Origin: Flavobacterium sp. J49
Lineage (GTDB): Bacteria > Bacteroidota > Bacteroidia > Flavobacteriales > Flavobacteriaceae
Assembly (NCBI RefSeq): GCF_011742145.1
Contig: NZ_JAAQQU010000104.1
Span: 515,938-579,937 of the forward strand
Reading direction: 5' to 3'
Length of the DNA stretch: 64,000 bases
Shown here: positions 23,661 to 31,894 of the stretch, in pieces
How positions within the stretch are numbered: position 1 is the stretch's first letter
Layout: every line of letters begins with the position of its first letter
Translations under genes and position numbers: made by a program
Notes under the pieces: generated by a model
What the model saw: only the letters and a program-made list of their open reading frames with translations
The model's database searches: none
Told to the model about the DNA's origin: nothing

Positions 23661-25640
23661 TTATTTGGTGGCCTTCGGCAAGTTGGTTCCCACACTCCAA
23701 GAGAGCGGAACACTGCTTCCTGCCGGAGAAACCCTTACATAGCCTTGCATTTCTTGGTGTAGTGCACTACAGAAATCGGTGCAATACATTGGCCAAATAC
23801 CGGCTTTTTTAGGAACCCATTTCAAGGTAGCTGTTTCACCCGGCATGATTAGCAACTCACCGTTGTCGGCGCCTTTGATGGCAAATCCGTGTGGTACATC
23901 CCAATCTTGTTCCAAGTTGGTTACGTGGAAATATACTTCGTCACCTACTTTAATACCTTCGATATTATCAGGCGCAAAGTGAGAACGGATAGAAGTCATT
24001 GAAATGTCTACTCGGTTTCCTTTGCGGACTACTTTGGCTTCTTTTTCTCCTTTGGCTACAAACGGGTGGTTGTTATCGGCAATTTTATAGAACTTCAATT
24101 GACCGTTGTTTCGAATCAAATCGGCGGGTGCGGCTTGCGCATAGTGAGGTTCACCTATAGTTGGGAAGTCAAGAATTAACTCCATTTTATCGCCACTGAT
24201 GTCATAGATTTGGGCAGATTGTGCTAACTCAGGTCCGGTTGGTAAATAGCGGTCTTTGGTAATTTTGTTGTAAGCGATTAAGTATTTACCAAATGGTTTT
24301 TTACTGTCACCACCAGGGATACACAAGTGACCTACAGAATAGTAAGTTGGCACTCTGTCTAATACTTTAAGCGTTTTGATGTCCCATTTGACTACTTCAG
24401 AAGAGACAAAGAACGTGGTATAAGCATTTCCTTTGCCGTCAAATTCGGTGTGTAATGGTCCTAAGCCCGGTTTTTGAACTTCACCATGTAAAGCGGCTTC
24501 GTATTTTACTACAGGAATGCCACCGTATTCGCCTTCAAATTTTTTGTTTTTGATGGCTCCCATCAATTTATCGAAACTGAATACCGGAATCAAAGCGGCC
24601 AATTTGCCAGAACCCACAATGTACTCTCCTGTTGGATCTACGTCACAACCGTGAGGTGATTTCGGACAAGGAATCATGTAGCAAATGTCTTTTAAAGCTG
24701 CAGCATCTAAAACCAATACTTCATTTTTCATTACAGAAGTTGCAGTATGGGTTTTCTCATCCCATTTGTTATGGGCGTATTTTACGGTTTGCTTTTTACC
24801 TTTACCGGCTTTGATGTATTCTTCGGCTTTTTTCCAGTTTACCGCCATGATAAAGTCTTTATCACGTTGGGATGCATTTACCTCTAATAAAGTATTGGCT
24901 TGTTCGGTGTTGTAACATGAGAAGAAGAACCAACCGTGTGATTTTCCTTTTCCGGCGTGAGAAAGGTCGAAGTTCACACCCGGCGTTACAATTTGAAACG
25001 CTAAGTCCATTTCGCCTTCTTTGCCCACTTTTACAAAACTGATGTGGCCTTTAAAGTTTTCTTTATAAGTATTGATGGCGACATCACCGTTTTCATAATC
25101 GGCCGGTACGCTAAAACGGGTTCCTGCTACTACATATTCGGTGTTCTCGGTGATGAATGGTGAAGAGTGATTTCCACCACTGTTTGGCAATTCAATAATT
25201 TCTGCGGTTTTGAATGTTTTCAAATCAATACGGGCGATACGCGGCGTGTTATTGGCATTTCCAAAAACCCAACGACCATCGACTTCACCATTAGTTTGTG
25301 ACATTTCAGTATGGTGTAAATCATCCCAAGGGACAAAACCATTGGAAGTGTTTAGCATGGGTTTGGTTTCTTCGCTGTATCCCCAACCTTTTTCAGGATC
25401 AACAGAGAACACCGGAATAACTCTGAACAATCTTCCGCTCGGCAGACCGTAAACACTTAGTTGTCCGCTGAAACCACCGGAAACGAAGTTATAAAATTCA
25501 TCATATTTACCCGGAGCTACATAGGCTTTTTGAGCAGCATCACCGCTAACGGCATCTCCGGAGTTTTTTGGCTTACAAGAAGTGAACAAAGCACTCCCTA
25601 GAGCAATCGCAAAAATTGCTTTTACAAACTTATTTTTCAT
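23661..25640 (-). CDS. nosZ: Nitrous oxide reductase, clade II type, predicted lipoprotein
   Basis: The ATG chosen gives MKNKFVKAIFAIALGSALFT followed by Ser-Cys, a Sec-type lipoprotein signal; a start 16 codons upstream would spoil it. There is no twin-arginine motif, which together with the gene neighbours marks the clade II (atypical) enzyme. The 659-residue protein has the seven-bladed propeller with CuZ histidines in DDLHHTEMSQ, HAGKGKSHGW, SPHGCDVDP, GPLHTEFD, VGHLCIPGG and GEPHYAQA. The CuA domain ends with CTDFCSALHQEM (Cys620, Cys624, His628, Met631). It reduces N2O to N2 at the outer face of the membrane, probably fed by the cytochrome c encoded just before it. Confidence 0.97.
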   Translation of the reverse strand: MKNKFVKAIFAIALGSALFTSCKPKNSGDAVSGDAAQKAYVAPGKYDEFYNFVSGGFSGQLSVYGLPSGRLFRVIPVFSVDPEKGWGYSEETKPMLNTSNGFVPWDDLHHTEMSQTNGEVDGRWVFGNANNTPRIARIDLKTFKTAEIIELPNSGGNHSSPFITENTEYVVAGTRFSVPADYENGDVAINTYKENFKGHISFVKVGKEGEMDLAFQIVTPGVNFDLSHAGKGKSHGWFFFSCYNTEQANTLLEVNASQRDKDFIMAVNWKKAEEYIKAGKGKKQTVKYAHNKWDEKTHTATSVMKNEVLVLDAAALKDICYMIPCPKSPHGCDVDPTGEYIVGSGKLAALIPVFSFDKLMGAIKNKKFEGEYGGIPVVKYEAALHGEVQKPGLGPLHTEFDGKGNAYTTFFVSSEVVKWDIKTLKVLDRVPTYYSVGHLCIPGGDSKKPFGKYLIAYNKITKDRYLPTGPELAQSAQIYDISGDKMELILDFPTIGEPHYAQAAPADLIRNNGQLKFYKIADNNHPFVAKGEKEAKVVRKGNRVDISMTSIRSHFAPDNIEGIKVGDEVYFHVTNLEQDWDVPHGFAIKGADNGELLIMPGETATLKWVPKKAGIWPMYCTDFCSALHQEMQGYVRVSPAGSSVPLSWSVGTNLPKATK

Positions 25641-25702
25641 TATAATTGATTTTAAATAAGATTGGTCAGCACTTTCACGGTTAACCAATCTCTGGTTTTG
25701 GG

Positions 25703-26185
25703 TTATTTTACACCGTCATTTTTACGCATGAACTCCAAGATGTGTCTGGCATCATCATCGCTAAGTCCTTGATTTGGCATACGAACCAAACAAATCTCTA
25801 ATTGCGCTTGAACTTCAGGATCTTTGTCAATCATTGGGTCAGGATTGGTAATGAAGTTCATAATCCATTCCGGTTTTCTTCTTTCGGTTACGCCTTTCCA
25901 TCCCGGTCCGACTAATTTTTCATCAGTCATTTTGTGACAAGAGGTACATTTTACTCCTGAAACTTCTTCGCCTTTGGTTGCCATGGCTTGGTCTAATGCA
26001 GCGCCTAGTTCTACAGTTGTAAACTTACCTTCGCCTCTTTTAGGGTCATAAGTAGATGCGTCAGTAGCGGTTGTCTCGGTTGCACTCGGGTCCGCAGCAG
26101 GATTATACTCTTCATTTTCTTTTTCCTTTTTACCACAAGCAATTAGCAGTGAAAAAGCGAGAGCAGTTAAAAATAATTTTTTCAT
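25703..26185 (-). CDS. Lipoprotein cytochrome c, likely electron donor to NosZ
   Basis: This 160-residue protein has a lipobox (FSLLIACGKK), a charged linker with many Glu, Thr and Ser, and one class I cytochrome c domain. That domain contains CTSCH near residue 83, GPGWKGVTERR, and a C-terminal MPNQGLSDDDARHILEFMR whose Met should be the sixth ligand. It is the first gene of the nos operon, 62 bases before nosZ, and directly follows the operator and -7 element. Both it and NosZ are predicted lipoproteins, which would hold donor and acceptor on the same membrane surface. Confidence 0.92.
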   Translation of the reverse strand: MKKLFLTALAFSLLIACGKKEKENEEYNPAADPSATETTATDASTYDPKRGEGKFTTVELGAALDQAMATKGEEVSGVKCTSCHKMTDEKLVGPGWKGVTERRKPEWIMNFITNPDPMIDKDPEVQAQLEICLVRMPNQGLSDDDARHILEFMRKNDGVK

Positions 26186-26211
26186 GATAGGATGTATTAA
26201 AATTTCTTAAA

Positions 26212-26256
26212 CAAATTTAGGCGTTAAACAACTGTTAATTTTATGATTACAGTCAT
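26212..26256 (-). promoter_or_regulatory. Operator and -7 element of the nos operon promoter
   Basis: The palindrome ATGATTACAGTCAT forms the right end. The minus strand at the left end reads TAAATTTG, a full match to TAnnTTTG and the same sequence as at the copper-cluster promoter. The two centres are exactly 34 bp apart, giving an operator at about -41.5 and a leader of about 23 bases. The rest of the spacer up to 26414 holds only a weak rightward -7 (TATCTTTA at 26390). Confidence 0.78.
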
Positions 26257-26414
26257 AGTCTTGGAGAAAATATTTCTGACGATTTTTAACTGCTAACTAT
26301 CGAGAACTAAAAAAAAGAAATAATCACAATCGGGGTAGAAAAAGCCCTTCACAGTCATAAAAGGTATTTCAAAATCTCGCAAGAAATACTATCTTTACTC
26401 TTCAATTTACCATC

Positions 26415-27374
26415 ATGCCCAACCCAGACATCAGAATTCTTCATATCGATAACAATCATCCCTTGTTGTGGGAACAATTGGAACAAGCCGGTTTTCAAAA
26501 TGAGGCTGATTTTACTTCCTCTAAAGCCGAAATTGAAACCAAAATCCAACATTATCACGGTATTGTTATTCGAAGCCGATTTAAAATTGACAAAGATTTT
26601 TTGGATAAAGCCACGAATTTGAAATTCATCGCCCGAGTAGGTGCCGGATTGGAAAGTATCGATTGTGATTATGCCGAGGCCAAAGGAATTCAGCTCATTG
26701 CCGCACCGGAAGGGAATAGAAATGCGGTTGGTGAACACGCTTTGGGAATGCTTTTATCGGTAATGAACAAACTGAACAGAGCTGACCGATTGGTCCGTGA
26801 AGGCAAATGGATCCGAGAAGGCAATCGCGGTTATGAGTTGGAGGGCAAAACCGTTGGGATTATCGGTTATGGCAATATGGGAAAAGCATTTGCTAAAAAG
26901 CTGCGTGGTTTTGATGTGGCCGTTTTGTGTTATGATATTCTTCCTAATGTAGGCGATTCTAATGCCCAGCAAGTTTCCCTTTCAGCACTTCAAGCCCAAG
27001 CCGATGTGTTGAGTTTGCACATTCCATGGACACCGGAAACGGACAAAATGGTTGATTCCGATTTTATCAATGCTTTTACCAAGCCGTTTTGGTTTATCAA
27101 TACGTCCCGCGGGAAAAATGTAGTGACCGATGATTTGGTAGCTGCTTTGGAATCCGGAAAAGTCTTAGGGGCCGGATTGGATGTGTTGGAATACGAAAAA
27201 CTATCCTTTGAAAATCTTTTTATCGACAGTGAAAAGCCTAAGGCTTTTGAATATTTGCTCCAAGCCGAAAATGTTTTATTAACGCCACATATTGCCGGTT
27301 GGACTTTTGAAAGTCATGAAAAAATGGCGCAGACTATTGCGAACAAAATAATTCAATTATATGAACAAAACTAG
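26415..27374 (+). CDS. D-isomer-specific 2-hydroxyacid dehydrogenase family protein
   Basis: This 319-residue protein has the family's N-terminal substrate domain (VIRSRFKIDKDFL), a Rossmann fold with GIIGYGNMGKAFAKKL near residue 150, and the catalytic set: Arg in NTSRGKNV, Glu in LDVLEYEKL and His in LLTPHIAGWT. It lacks the ACT or other C-terminal regulatory domain of long 3-phosphoglycerate dehydrogenases. The substrate is therefore open; 3-phosphoglycerate, glyoxylate or hydroxypyruvate are all possible. It overlaps the next membrane-protein gene by 14 bases. Confidence 0.9.
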   Translation: MPNPDIRILHIDNNHPLLWEQLEQAGFQNEADFTSSKAEIETKIQHYHGIVIRSRFKIDKDFLDKATNLKFIARVGAGLESIDCDYAEAKGIQLIAAPEGNRNAVGEHALGMLLSVMNKLNRADRLVREGKWIREGNRGYELEGKTVGIIGYGNMGKAFAKKLRGFDVAVLCYDILPNVGDSNAQQVSLSALQAQADVLSLHIPWTPETDKMVDSDFINAFTKPFWFINTSRGKNVVTDDLVAALESGKVLGAGLDVLEYEKLSFENLFIDSEKPKAFEYLLQAENVLLTPHIAGWTFESHEKMAQTIANKIIQLYEQN

Positions 27375-27765
27375 TTATTACTTAGTGGTTATTGTTGGAA
27401 TCTTAACTTTCCTCCAATTTTTTCCTCATGCGTTTATGGGTATGCCCGTCGTTTTAGAACACATTAGAAGAGGAGAAATCCAATCCGTTGCGGCACAAGG
27501 CATGCAAATGATTTGGTTATACTCTTCGATTATGATGTTGTTATCCAGTATTTGGTTGTTCTTTTTGGCCAAACCAATCAAGGAAGGGAAACACGTAGCC
27601 CGATTGCAAGTGTTGTACATGAGCATAGGCTTATTGGCTTTTGGATTGGGCTGTAGTTATATAGCACAGGAAATTTTTAACCCTATGTTTTTCTTCACAG
27701 TAGAAGGTATTTTGCTTTTATTGGCCGTTACTGTTTTTTATAAACGTGAGGCCCAAGAAGGATAA
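27361..27765 (+). CDS. Four-helix membrane protein of unknown function
   Basis: This 134-residue protein has four hydrophobic segments (residues about 5-22, 48-68, 83-103 and 108-126), no signal peptide beyond the first helix and no cysteine motif. I do not recognise a family. It starts inside the end of the dehydrogenase gene, which suggests translational coupling. The following 120 bases contain no gene and no clear terminator. Confidence 0.75.
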   Translation: MNKTSYYLVVIVGILTFLQFFPHAFMGMPVVLEHIRRGEIQSVAAQGMQMIWLYSSIMMLLSSIWLFFLAKPIKEGKHVARLQVLYMSIGLLAFGLGCSYIAQEIFNPMFFFTVEGILLLLAVTVFYKREAQEG

Positions 27766-27887
27766 TGCATTTAAAGCCGATACTCATGTTAGGGTCTTTT
27801 TTCAGAATAGTTTTGTGAGAAGACTTGTTTTTTATAAGAATTTTATATATTAGACCCAACAATTAACATAACCAATAAAACAATATT

Positions 27888-28226
27888 ATGGAAGCACAAA
27901 AAGTGGACATGTTTATGATGATGAACGCCAAGTATTTTGAAAGTCATCATTTGAACGCTGTTAGGGAAAAATTATTAAGCCTTGACGAATCTAAATGGGG
28001 TTTAGTACAAACCCTTCAATTCAAAGAGCCAACAACGTCTTTAATTGTGTCGCTTTTAGGTGGGCAGTTAGGCATTGACCGTTTTATGATTGGGGATACC
28101 GGAATGGGTGTGGCCAAACTTTTAACTTGTGGAGGATTAGGAATTTGGGCTATTGTTGACTGGTTTTTAATCATGGGTGCTACTCGTGAGAAAAACATGG
28201 AAGCATTCCAAAATACATTCTATTAA
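27888..28226 (+). CDS. TM2-domain membrane protein
   Basis: This 112-residue protein carries a TM2 domain from about residue 53: a helix ending GGQLGIDRFMIGD, a short turn, and a second helix GLGIWAIVDWFLIMG. The GxxxGIDRF motif and the second-helix D-W are the family marks. The soluble N-terminus is helical and has MMMNAKYF. TM2 proteins are small envelope proteins of largely unknown role. It starts a compact unit with DUF2752, DUF4870-like and M48 peptidase genes, spaced by three bases or overlapping. Confidence 0.88.
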   Translation: MEAQKVDMFMMMNAKYFESHHLNAVREKLLSLDESKWGLVQTLQFKEPTTSLIVSLLGGQLGIDRFMIGDTGMGVAKLLTCGGLGIWAIVDWFLIMGATREKNMEAFQNTFY

Positions 28227-28229
28227 TAA

Positions 28230-28634
28230 ATGACCCGAAATAAGTTATATTCCTTGTTGCTTATAGCTTTTTTGGCGGGATTTATTTATCTTTTTTACTC
28301 CATTCAAAAGGAACAACAGGAAACAGTTGGAGTGTGTATCATTAAAAATGTGACCGGTTATGCTTGTCCGTCTTGTGGTACCACTCGAGCTGTATTATTG
28401 CTTTTTGAGGGAAAAATTACCGACTCATTACTGCTCAATCCTTTTGGAATAATTGTTGCTATCATCATGACAGTTTTTCCTATTTGGGTTTTGACCGATA
28501 TTGTTTTAAAAAAAGAAACCTTTTTTAAAGCCTATAAAAAAACAGAAAGTATAATCAGAAAACCTTGGCTTGCCATAGGTTTAGTTCTTTTAGTACTGCT
28601 CAATTGGATTTGGAATTTATATAAAAATCTATGA
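28230..28634 (+). CDS. DUF2752 membrane protein
   Basis: This 134-residue protein has three membrane helices and the signature GYACPSCGTTRA of DUF2752 near residue 44. The CPxCGxTRA motif is shared by proteins often encoded beside TM2 proteins, as here. No biochemical role is known to me. Its stop overlaps the next start by four bases. Confidence 0.9.
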   Translation: MTRNKLYSLLLIAFLAGFIYLFYSIQKEQQETVGVCIIKNVTGYACPSCGTTRAVLLLFEGKITDSLLLNPFGIIVAIIMTVFPIWVLTDIVLKKETFFKAYKKTESIIRKPWLAIGLVLLVLLNWIWNLYKNL

Positions 28635-29062
28635 TACAAGAAACCACATTTACTTATAAACCGGGCGAACACGAATGCGAAAAGTCATCCAATAGTTATT
28701 TGATGTCATTGGTAGCACTTATCGCCGGATTGCCTTTGCCGATTATTAATTTGTTGGCAACATTTTTCTTTTACTTGGCCAACAGAAAAGGCACTTATTT
28801 TGTGAGATGGCATTGTACACAAGCTTTGTTGTCACAGTTGGCTTTATTAGGAATTAACAGCGCCAGTTTTTGGTGGACGGTTTCCATTTTGTTCTCCGAT
28901 GAAAAAGCCAGCAATGAATATTTTGCTTATATTTTTACGGTAATTTTATTCAACTTATTGGAGATTTTCTCCACGATTTACGCCGCCATTCAAACCCGAA
29001 AAGGAAAACATGTGCAGTTTTTGTTCTTCGGTAATGTTACTAACTTAATTTGTAGACCCTAA
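28631..29062 (+). CDS. DUF4870-like membrane protein
   Basis: This 143-residue protein has four hydrophobic segments after a hydrophilic start. FYLANRKGTYFVRWHCTQAL resembles DUF4870, whose members have a short segment ending in F-V-x-x-H-x-x-Q-A-L. It overlaps the neighbouring genes on both sides by one to four bases, so it is translated with them. Function unknown. Confidence 0.75.
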   Translation: MIQETTFTYKPGEHECEKSSNSYLMSLVALIAGLPLPIINLLATFFFYLANRKGTYFVRWHCTQALLSQLALLGINSASFWWTVSILFSDEKASNEYFAYIFTVILFNLLEIFSTIYAAIQTRKGKHVQFLFFGNVTNLICRP

Positions 29063-29850
29063 TGATACAGAGAACCATTTTTCAGGGATTGATTATAGTC
29101 ATGGGATTCGCCGCAGTTTGGTTTGGATTTTCCCAATTGGATTTTATGAAATTTTTCGAAGTCCGAGAGAGAACGACTAATTTGGAAAATAAATTAGGCG
29201 ATATGATTTGGAGTGAGATTTCCTATACGGAAGAGATTATCACCAATGACAGTATTGTAAAAACATTAGACAGTTTGATTTTACCGTTGTGTGAAGCCAA
29301 TGATATCGAACGTGATTCTCTTAAAGTTCATATCATTAAGAAAGATGAAATCAATGCTTTTGCTTTGCCTAATAAACATTTGGTAGTATACACCGGTTTA
29401 ATAGAAGACTGTAAAAGACAAGAAGCTTTACAAGGGGTTTTGGGTCACGAGATTGCACACATTGAAAAGAATCATGTGATGAAAAAACTCTCAAAGGAGT
29501 TAGGATATTCTGTTTTAATTGGTGCCAAAGGCGGTGCGGTAGCCAGAGAAATTTTAAAAACATTAACGTCTTCAGCTTATGATAGAACTTTGGAAAAAGA
29601 AGCCGATATCACTAGTGTGAATTATATGATTAATGCTAAAATTGACCCTAAACCTATGGCTGATTTTATGTACCAAATGGCTCAGGACAGTAATGTCAGT
29701 AAAGTGATGTACTGGATTTCAGACCACCCTGAATCCGAAGATCGCGCCAAATATATTTTGGAATACATTAAAAACAAGAAACTAAAAAGTAAGCCAACTT
29801 TATCGGAAAAAGACTGGAAAGCTTTTCAGGAAAGAATAAGGTTTGAATAA
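29062..29850 (+). CDS. M48 family zinc metallopeptidase
   Basis: This 262-residue protein has one N-terminal membrane helix, then an extracytoplasmic protease domain with LGHEIAHIEKNHVMK (HExxH) around residue 132 and the third ligand Glu in LEKEADITSVNYM. It resembles the compact HtpX/BepA-like M48 enzymes involved in envelope protein quality control. It closes the TM2-DUF2752-DUF4870 unit and ends at a strong bidirectional terminator. Confidence 0.92.
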   Translation: MIQRTIFQGLIIVMGFAAVWFGFSQLDFMKFFEVRERTTNLENKLGDMIWSEISYTEEIITNDSIVKTLDSLILPLCEANDIERDSLKVHIIKKDEINAFALPNKHLVVYTGLIEDCKRQEALQGVLGHEIAHIEKNHVMKKLSKELGYSVLIGAKGGAVAREILKTLTSSAYDRTLEKEADITSVNYMINAKIDPKPMADFMYQMAQDSNVSKVMYWISDHPESEDRAKYILEYIKNKKLKSKPTLSEKDWKAFQERIRFE

Positions 29851-29852
29851 CC

Positions 29853-29882
29853 AAAAAGGCAACTCTATGAGTTGCCTTTTTT
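29853..29882. terminator. Bidirectional terminator between M48 and olsF
   Basis: AAAAAGGCAACTC and GAGTTGCCTTTTT form a near-perfect stem with a three-base loop and T-runs on both strands, serving two convergent genes. Confidence 0.92.
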
Positions 29883-31698
29883 ATTTATAATTCTTTTCTT
29901 TTCGTTCAAGTTCGGCTTGAAATTCTTCCATTACCGGTTTTACAGTGCTTTCGGGTAAGTCCGCGATTCTTATGTACATTAATCCATCGACCGCATTGTT
30001 GAACAATGGATCAACATTAAAAGCTACTACACGGGCATTTTGCTTGATGTATTTTTTAATCAATACAGGTAATCTCAAGCTTCCCGGTTCTACTTCATCG
30101 ATGATTTTGTCAAATTTATTCAAATCAGCTTCAGTTTCATTGAAGACAAAATCTTTGTCGGCATCTTTTAGTTTTACCTTGAATTCTTTTTTAGGATGGA
30201 TGTATTGCGCCACATAAGGATCGTAATAATGCGACTTCATAAATTCAATCATCAACGATTTCGAAAATTCGGTAAATTGGTTACTGATACTCACACCGCC
30301 AATCAAATATTTGTGCTCGGGATAGCGCAAAGTGGTATGAACAATTCCTTTCCAAAGCAGGAATAAAGGCATAGGTTTTTGCTGGTAATCACTAACAATA
30401 AATGCTCTTCCCATTTCTATGGATTGCTCCATCATGCCATACAATTCCGGTTCAAATCGGAACAAATCTTGCAAATAGAATCCTTCAATACCATATTTCG
30501 GGAATATTTCAGAACCCAATCCCATGCGATAAGCACCGGCAATTTGTTGGTGCTCATCATCCCAAAGAAACATGTGATGGTAATAATTGTCGTATTGGTC
30601 AAGGTCAATGGATTCATTGGTTCCTTCGCCAACCGCTCTAAAGGTAATTTCGCGCAACCGCCCGATTTCGTGCAAAATATTTGGAATCTTATCCGCAGTA
30701 ACCAAGAAAACCATATAGTTTTTGCTGTGTAACAAGCGGTAATCGCCTTGTTTCAGCACTTCCACTTCTTCTAAGATTTTGTCGTGGTTGGCCGGTTTTA
30801 CAATTTGTTTCGGACTCTTAGGCGTTTTTAAATTCAGGTTGAGGTTGAGGTTTTGCGAACTCAACAATTTGGATTCTTCGTTGAAAGAATTGGCCAACAT
30901 ATAAGTTTTACGACGCAAAAATTCCGAGTATTCTTCGATGGTTTTGTGTTCGTTTTGTTCGGCCACCGAAATGGGTTTGCCGATACGCACTTTAATCACG
31001 CGGTCTTTTTGGGTCAACAATTCCGAAGGCAATTTGGCCGTTCTCAGCGTTGGATTAATTTTGGATAAGAAGTAAAAAAAGCGACTGTTTTTGGCATGAA
31101 AATAAATCGGAACTACCGGAACTTGGGCTTTTCGGATTACTTTAATCGCGCCTTCTTCCCAGGCTTTATCTACCACCAATTGTCCGTCTTTATAGGTTGA
31201 CACTTCTCCGGCAGGAAACATACCCAAGGGTTTTCCATCACTTAAATGACGCAAGGTTTCCTTGATGCCAATGACACTCGATTTGGCGTCTTTGTGGTTC
31301 TCAAAAGGATTCACCGGCATGATGTAAGGTTTCATCGGTTCGATGCGGTGCAAGAGGAAGTTGGCAATAATTTTGAAATTCGGTTCTCTTTCAAGCATTA
31401 ACTTTAAGAGTAAAATACCGTCTATTCCGCCTAGCGGATGATTGGAAATGGTAATATAAGCACCGTCTTTGGGTAATCGTTTTAAGTCGTCTTCCGGGAT
31501 TTCAAATTTAATTTGAAACTCGTCCAAAATTGCGTTGAGGAATTCTACTTCGCTCAAATGTTTGTTGCGGTCGTAGATTTTATTTAAGGTCGAAATCTTT
31601 AAAGCTTTCATTAGTAACCAGCCGCAAAAAGTTCCGAAAACCCCATATTTATCAGCGTTTATTGCTTTTGCAACTTCTTTAGCAGTAACTAAACCCAT
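29881..31698 (-). CDS. olsF: OlsF-type bifunctional acyltransferase (PlsC-like plus GNAT-like)
   Basis: I start at the ATG for MGLVTAKEVAKAINADKYG; a TTG ten codons upstream overlaps the -7 element. The 605-residue protein fuses two enzymes. The first half is a 1-acyl-glycerol-phosphate-type acyltransferase with ISNHPLGGIDG (the H-x4-D motif as NHPLGGID) and FPAGEVSTY. The second half, from about residue 330, is an OlsB-like GNAT acyltransferase with IGRLREITFRAVGEGTN and EMGRAFIVSDYQ. A short linker of alternating Asn and Leu joins them. This is the OlsF layout known from Flavobacterium johnsoniae and Serratia, which makes ornithine lipids; related Bacteroides proteins make glycine lipids, so the amino acid used here is not certain. 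Confidence 0.88.
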   Translation of the reverse strand: MGLVTAKEVAKAINADKYGVFGTFCGWLLMKALKISTLNKIYDRNKHLSEVEFLNAILDEFQIKFEIPEDDLKRLPKDGAYITISNHPLGGIDGILLLKLMLEREPNFKIIANFLLHRIEPMKPYIMPVNPFENHKDAKSSVIGIKETLRHLSDGKPLGMFPAGEVSTYKDGQLVVDKAWEEGAIKVIRKAQVPVVPIYFHAKNSRFFYFLSKINPTLRTAKLPSELLTQKDRVIKVRIGKPISVAEQNEHKTIEEYSEFLRRKTYMLANSFNEESKLLSSQNLNLNLNLKTPKSPKQIVKPANHDKILEEVEVLKQGDYRLLHSKNYMVFLVTADKIPNILHEIGRLREITFRAVGEGTNESIDLDQYDNYYHHMFLWDDEHQQIAGAYRMGLGSEIFPKYGIEGFYLQDLFRFEPELYGMMEQSIEMGRAFIVSDYQQKPMPLFLLWKGIVHTTLRYPEHKYLIGGVSISNQFTEFSKSLMIEFMKSHYYDPYVAQYIHPKKEFKVKLKDADKDFVFNETEADLNKFDKIIDEVEPGSLRLPVLIKKYIKQNARVVAFNVDPLFNNAVDGLMYIRIADLPESTVKPVMEEFQAELERKEKNYK

Positions 31699-31725
31699 GT
31701 ATACCGTTCGTTTTTGAGTAAGAAA

Positions 31726-31733
31726 CAAAGATA
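31726..31733 (-). promoter_or_regulatory. -7 element TATCTTTG of olsF
   Basis: A full TAnnTTTG match on the minus strand, 28 bases before the chosen ATG. It supports that start over the upstream TTG. Confidence 0.55.
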
Positions 31734-31832
31734 GTAATTCTACTCAAATAGCCTTCAGAAAAAACAGAAAACAGCCGTTAAACTTTAATTTTTTATTATG
31801 TTTTTTAGGTTTCAAATGTTTTTGTTTTTAGC

Positions 31833-31840
31833 TACTTTTG
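31833..31840 (+). promoter_or_regulatory. -7 element TACTTTTG of xth
   Basis: A full TAnnTTTG match 54 bases before the xth start codon. No clear -33 TTG at 17 to 23 bases; the only TTG nearby is too close. Confidence 0.5.
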
Positions 31841-31894
31841 ACCCGAGGCCTTTATGCCGAATTGAACGGAGTTAAAAAATTAATGTAAAACTTA

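Noticed and set aside
30836-30853. Hexamer repeat AGGTTG in olsF
   Set aside because: It only codes the alternating Asn-Leu linker between two domains; too short to treat as a separate repeat family.
31699-31728. TTG start extending olsF by ten residues
   Set aside because: It overlaps a full TAnnTTTG promoter element, and the ATG at 31698 gives the usual N-terminus.
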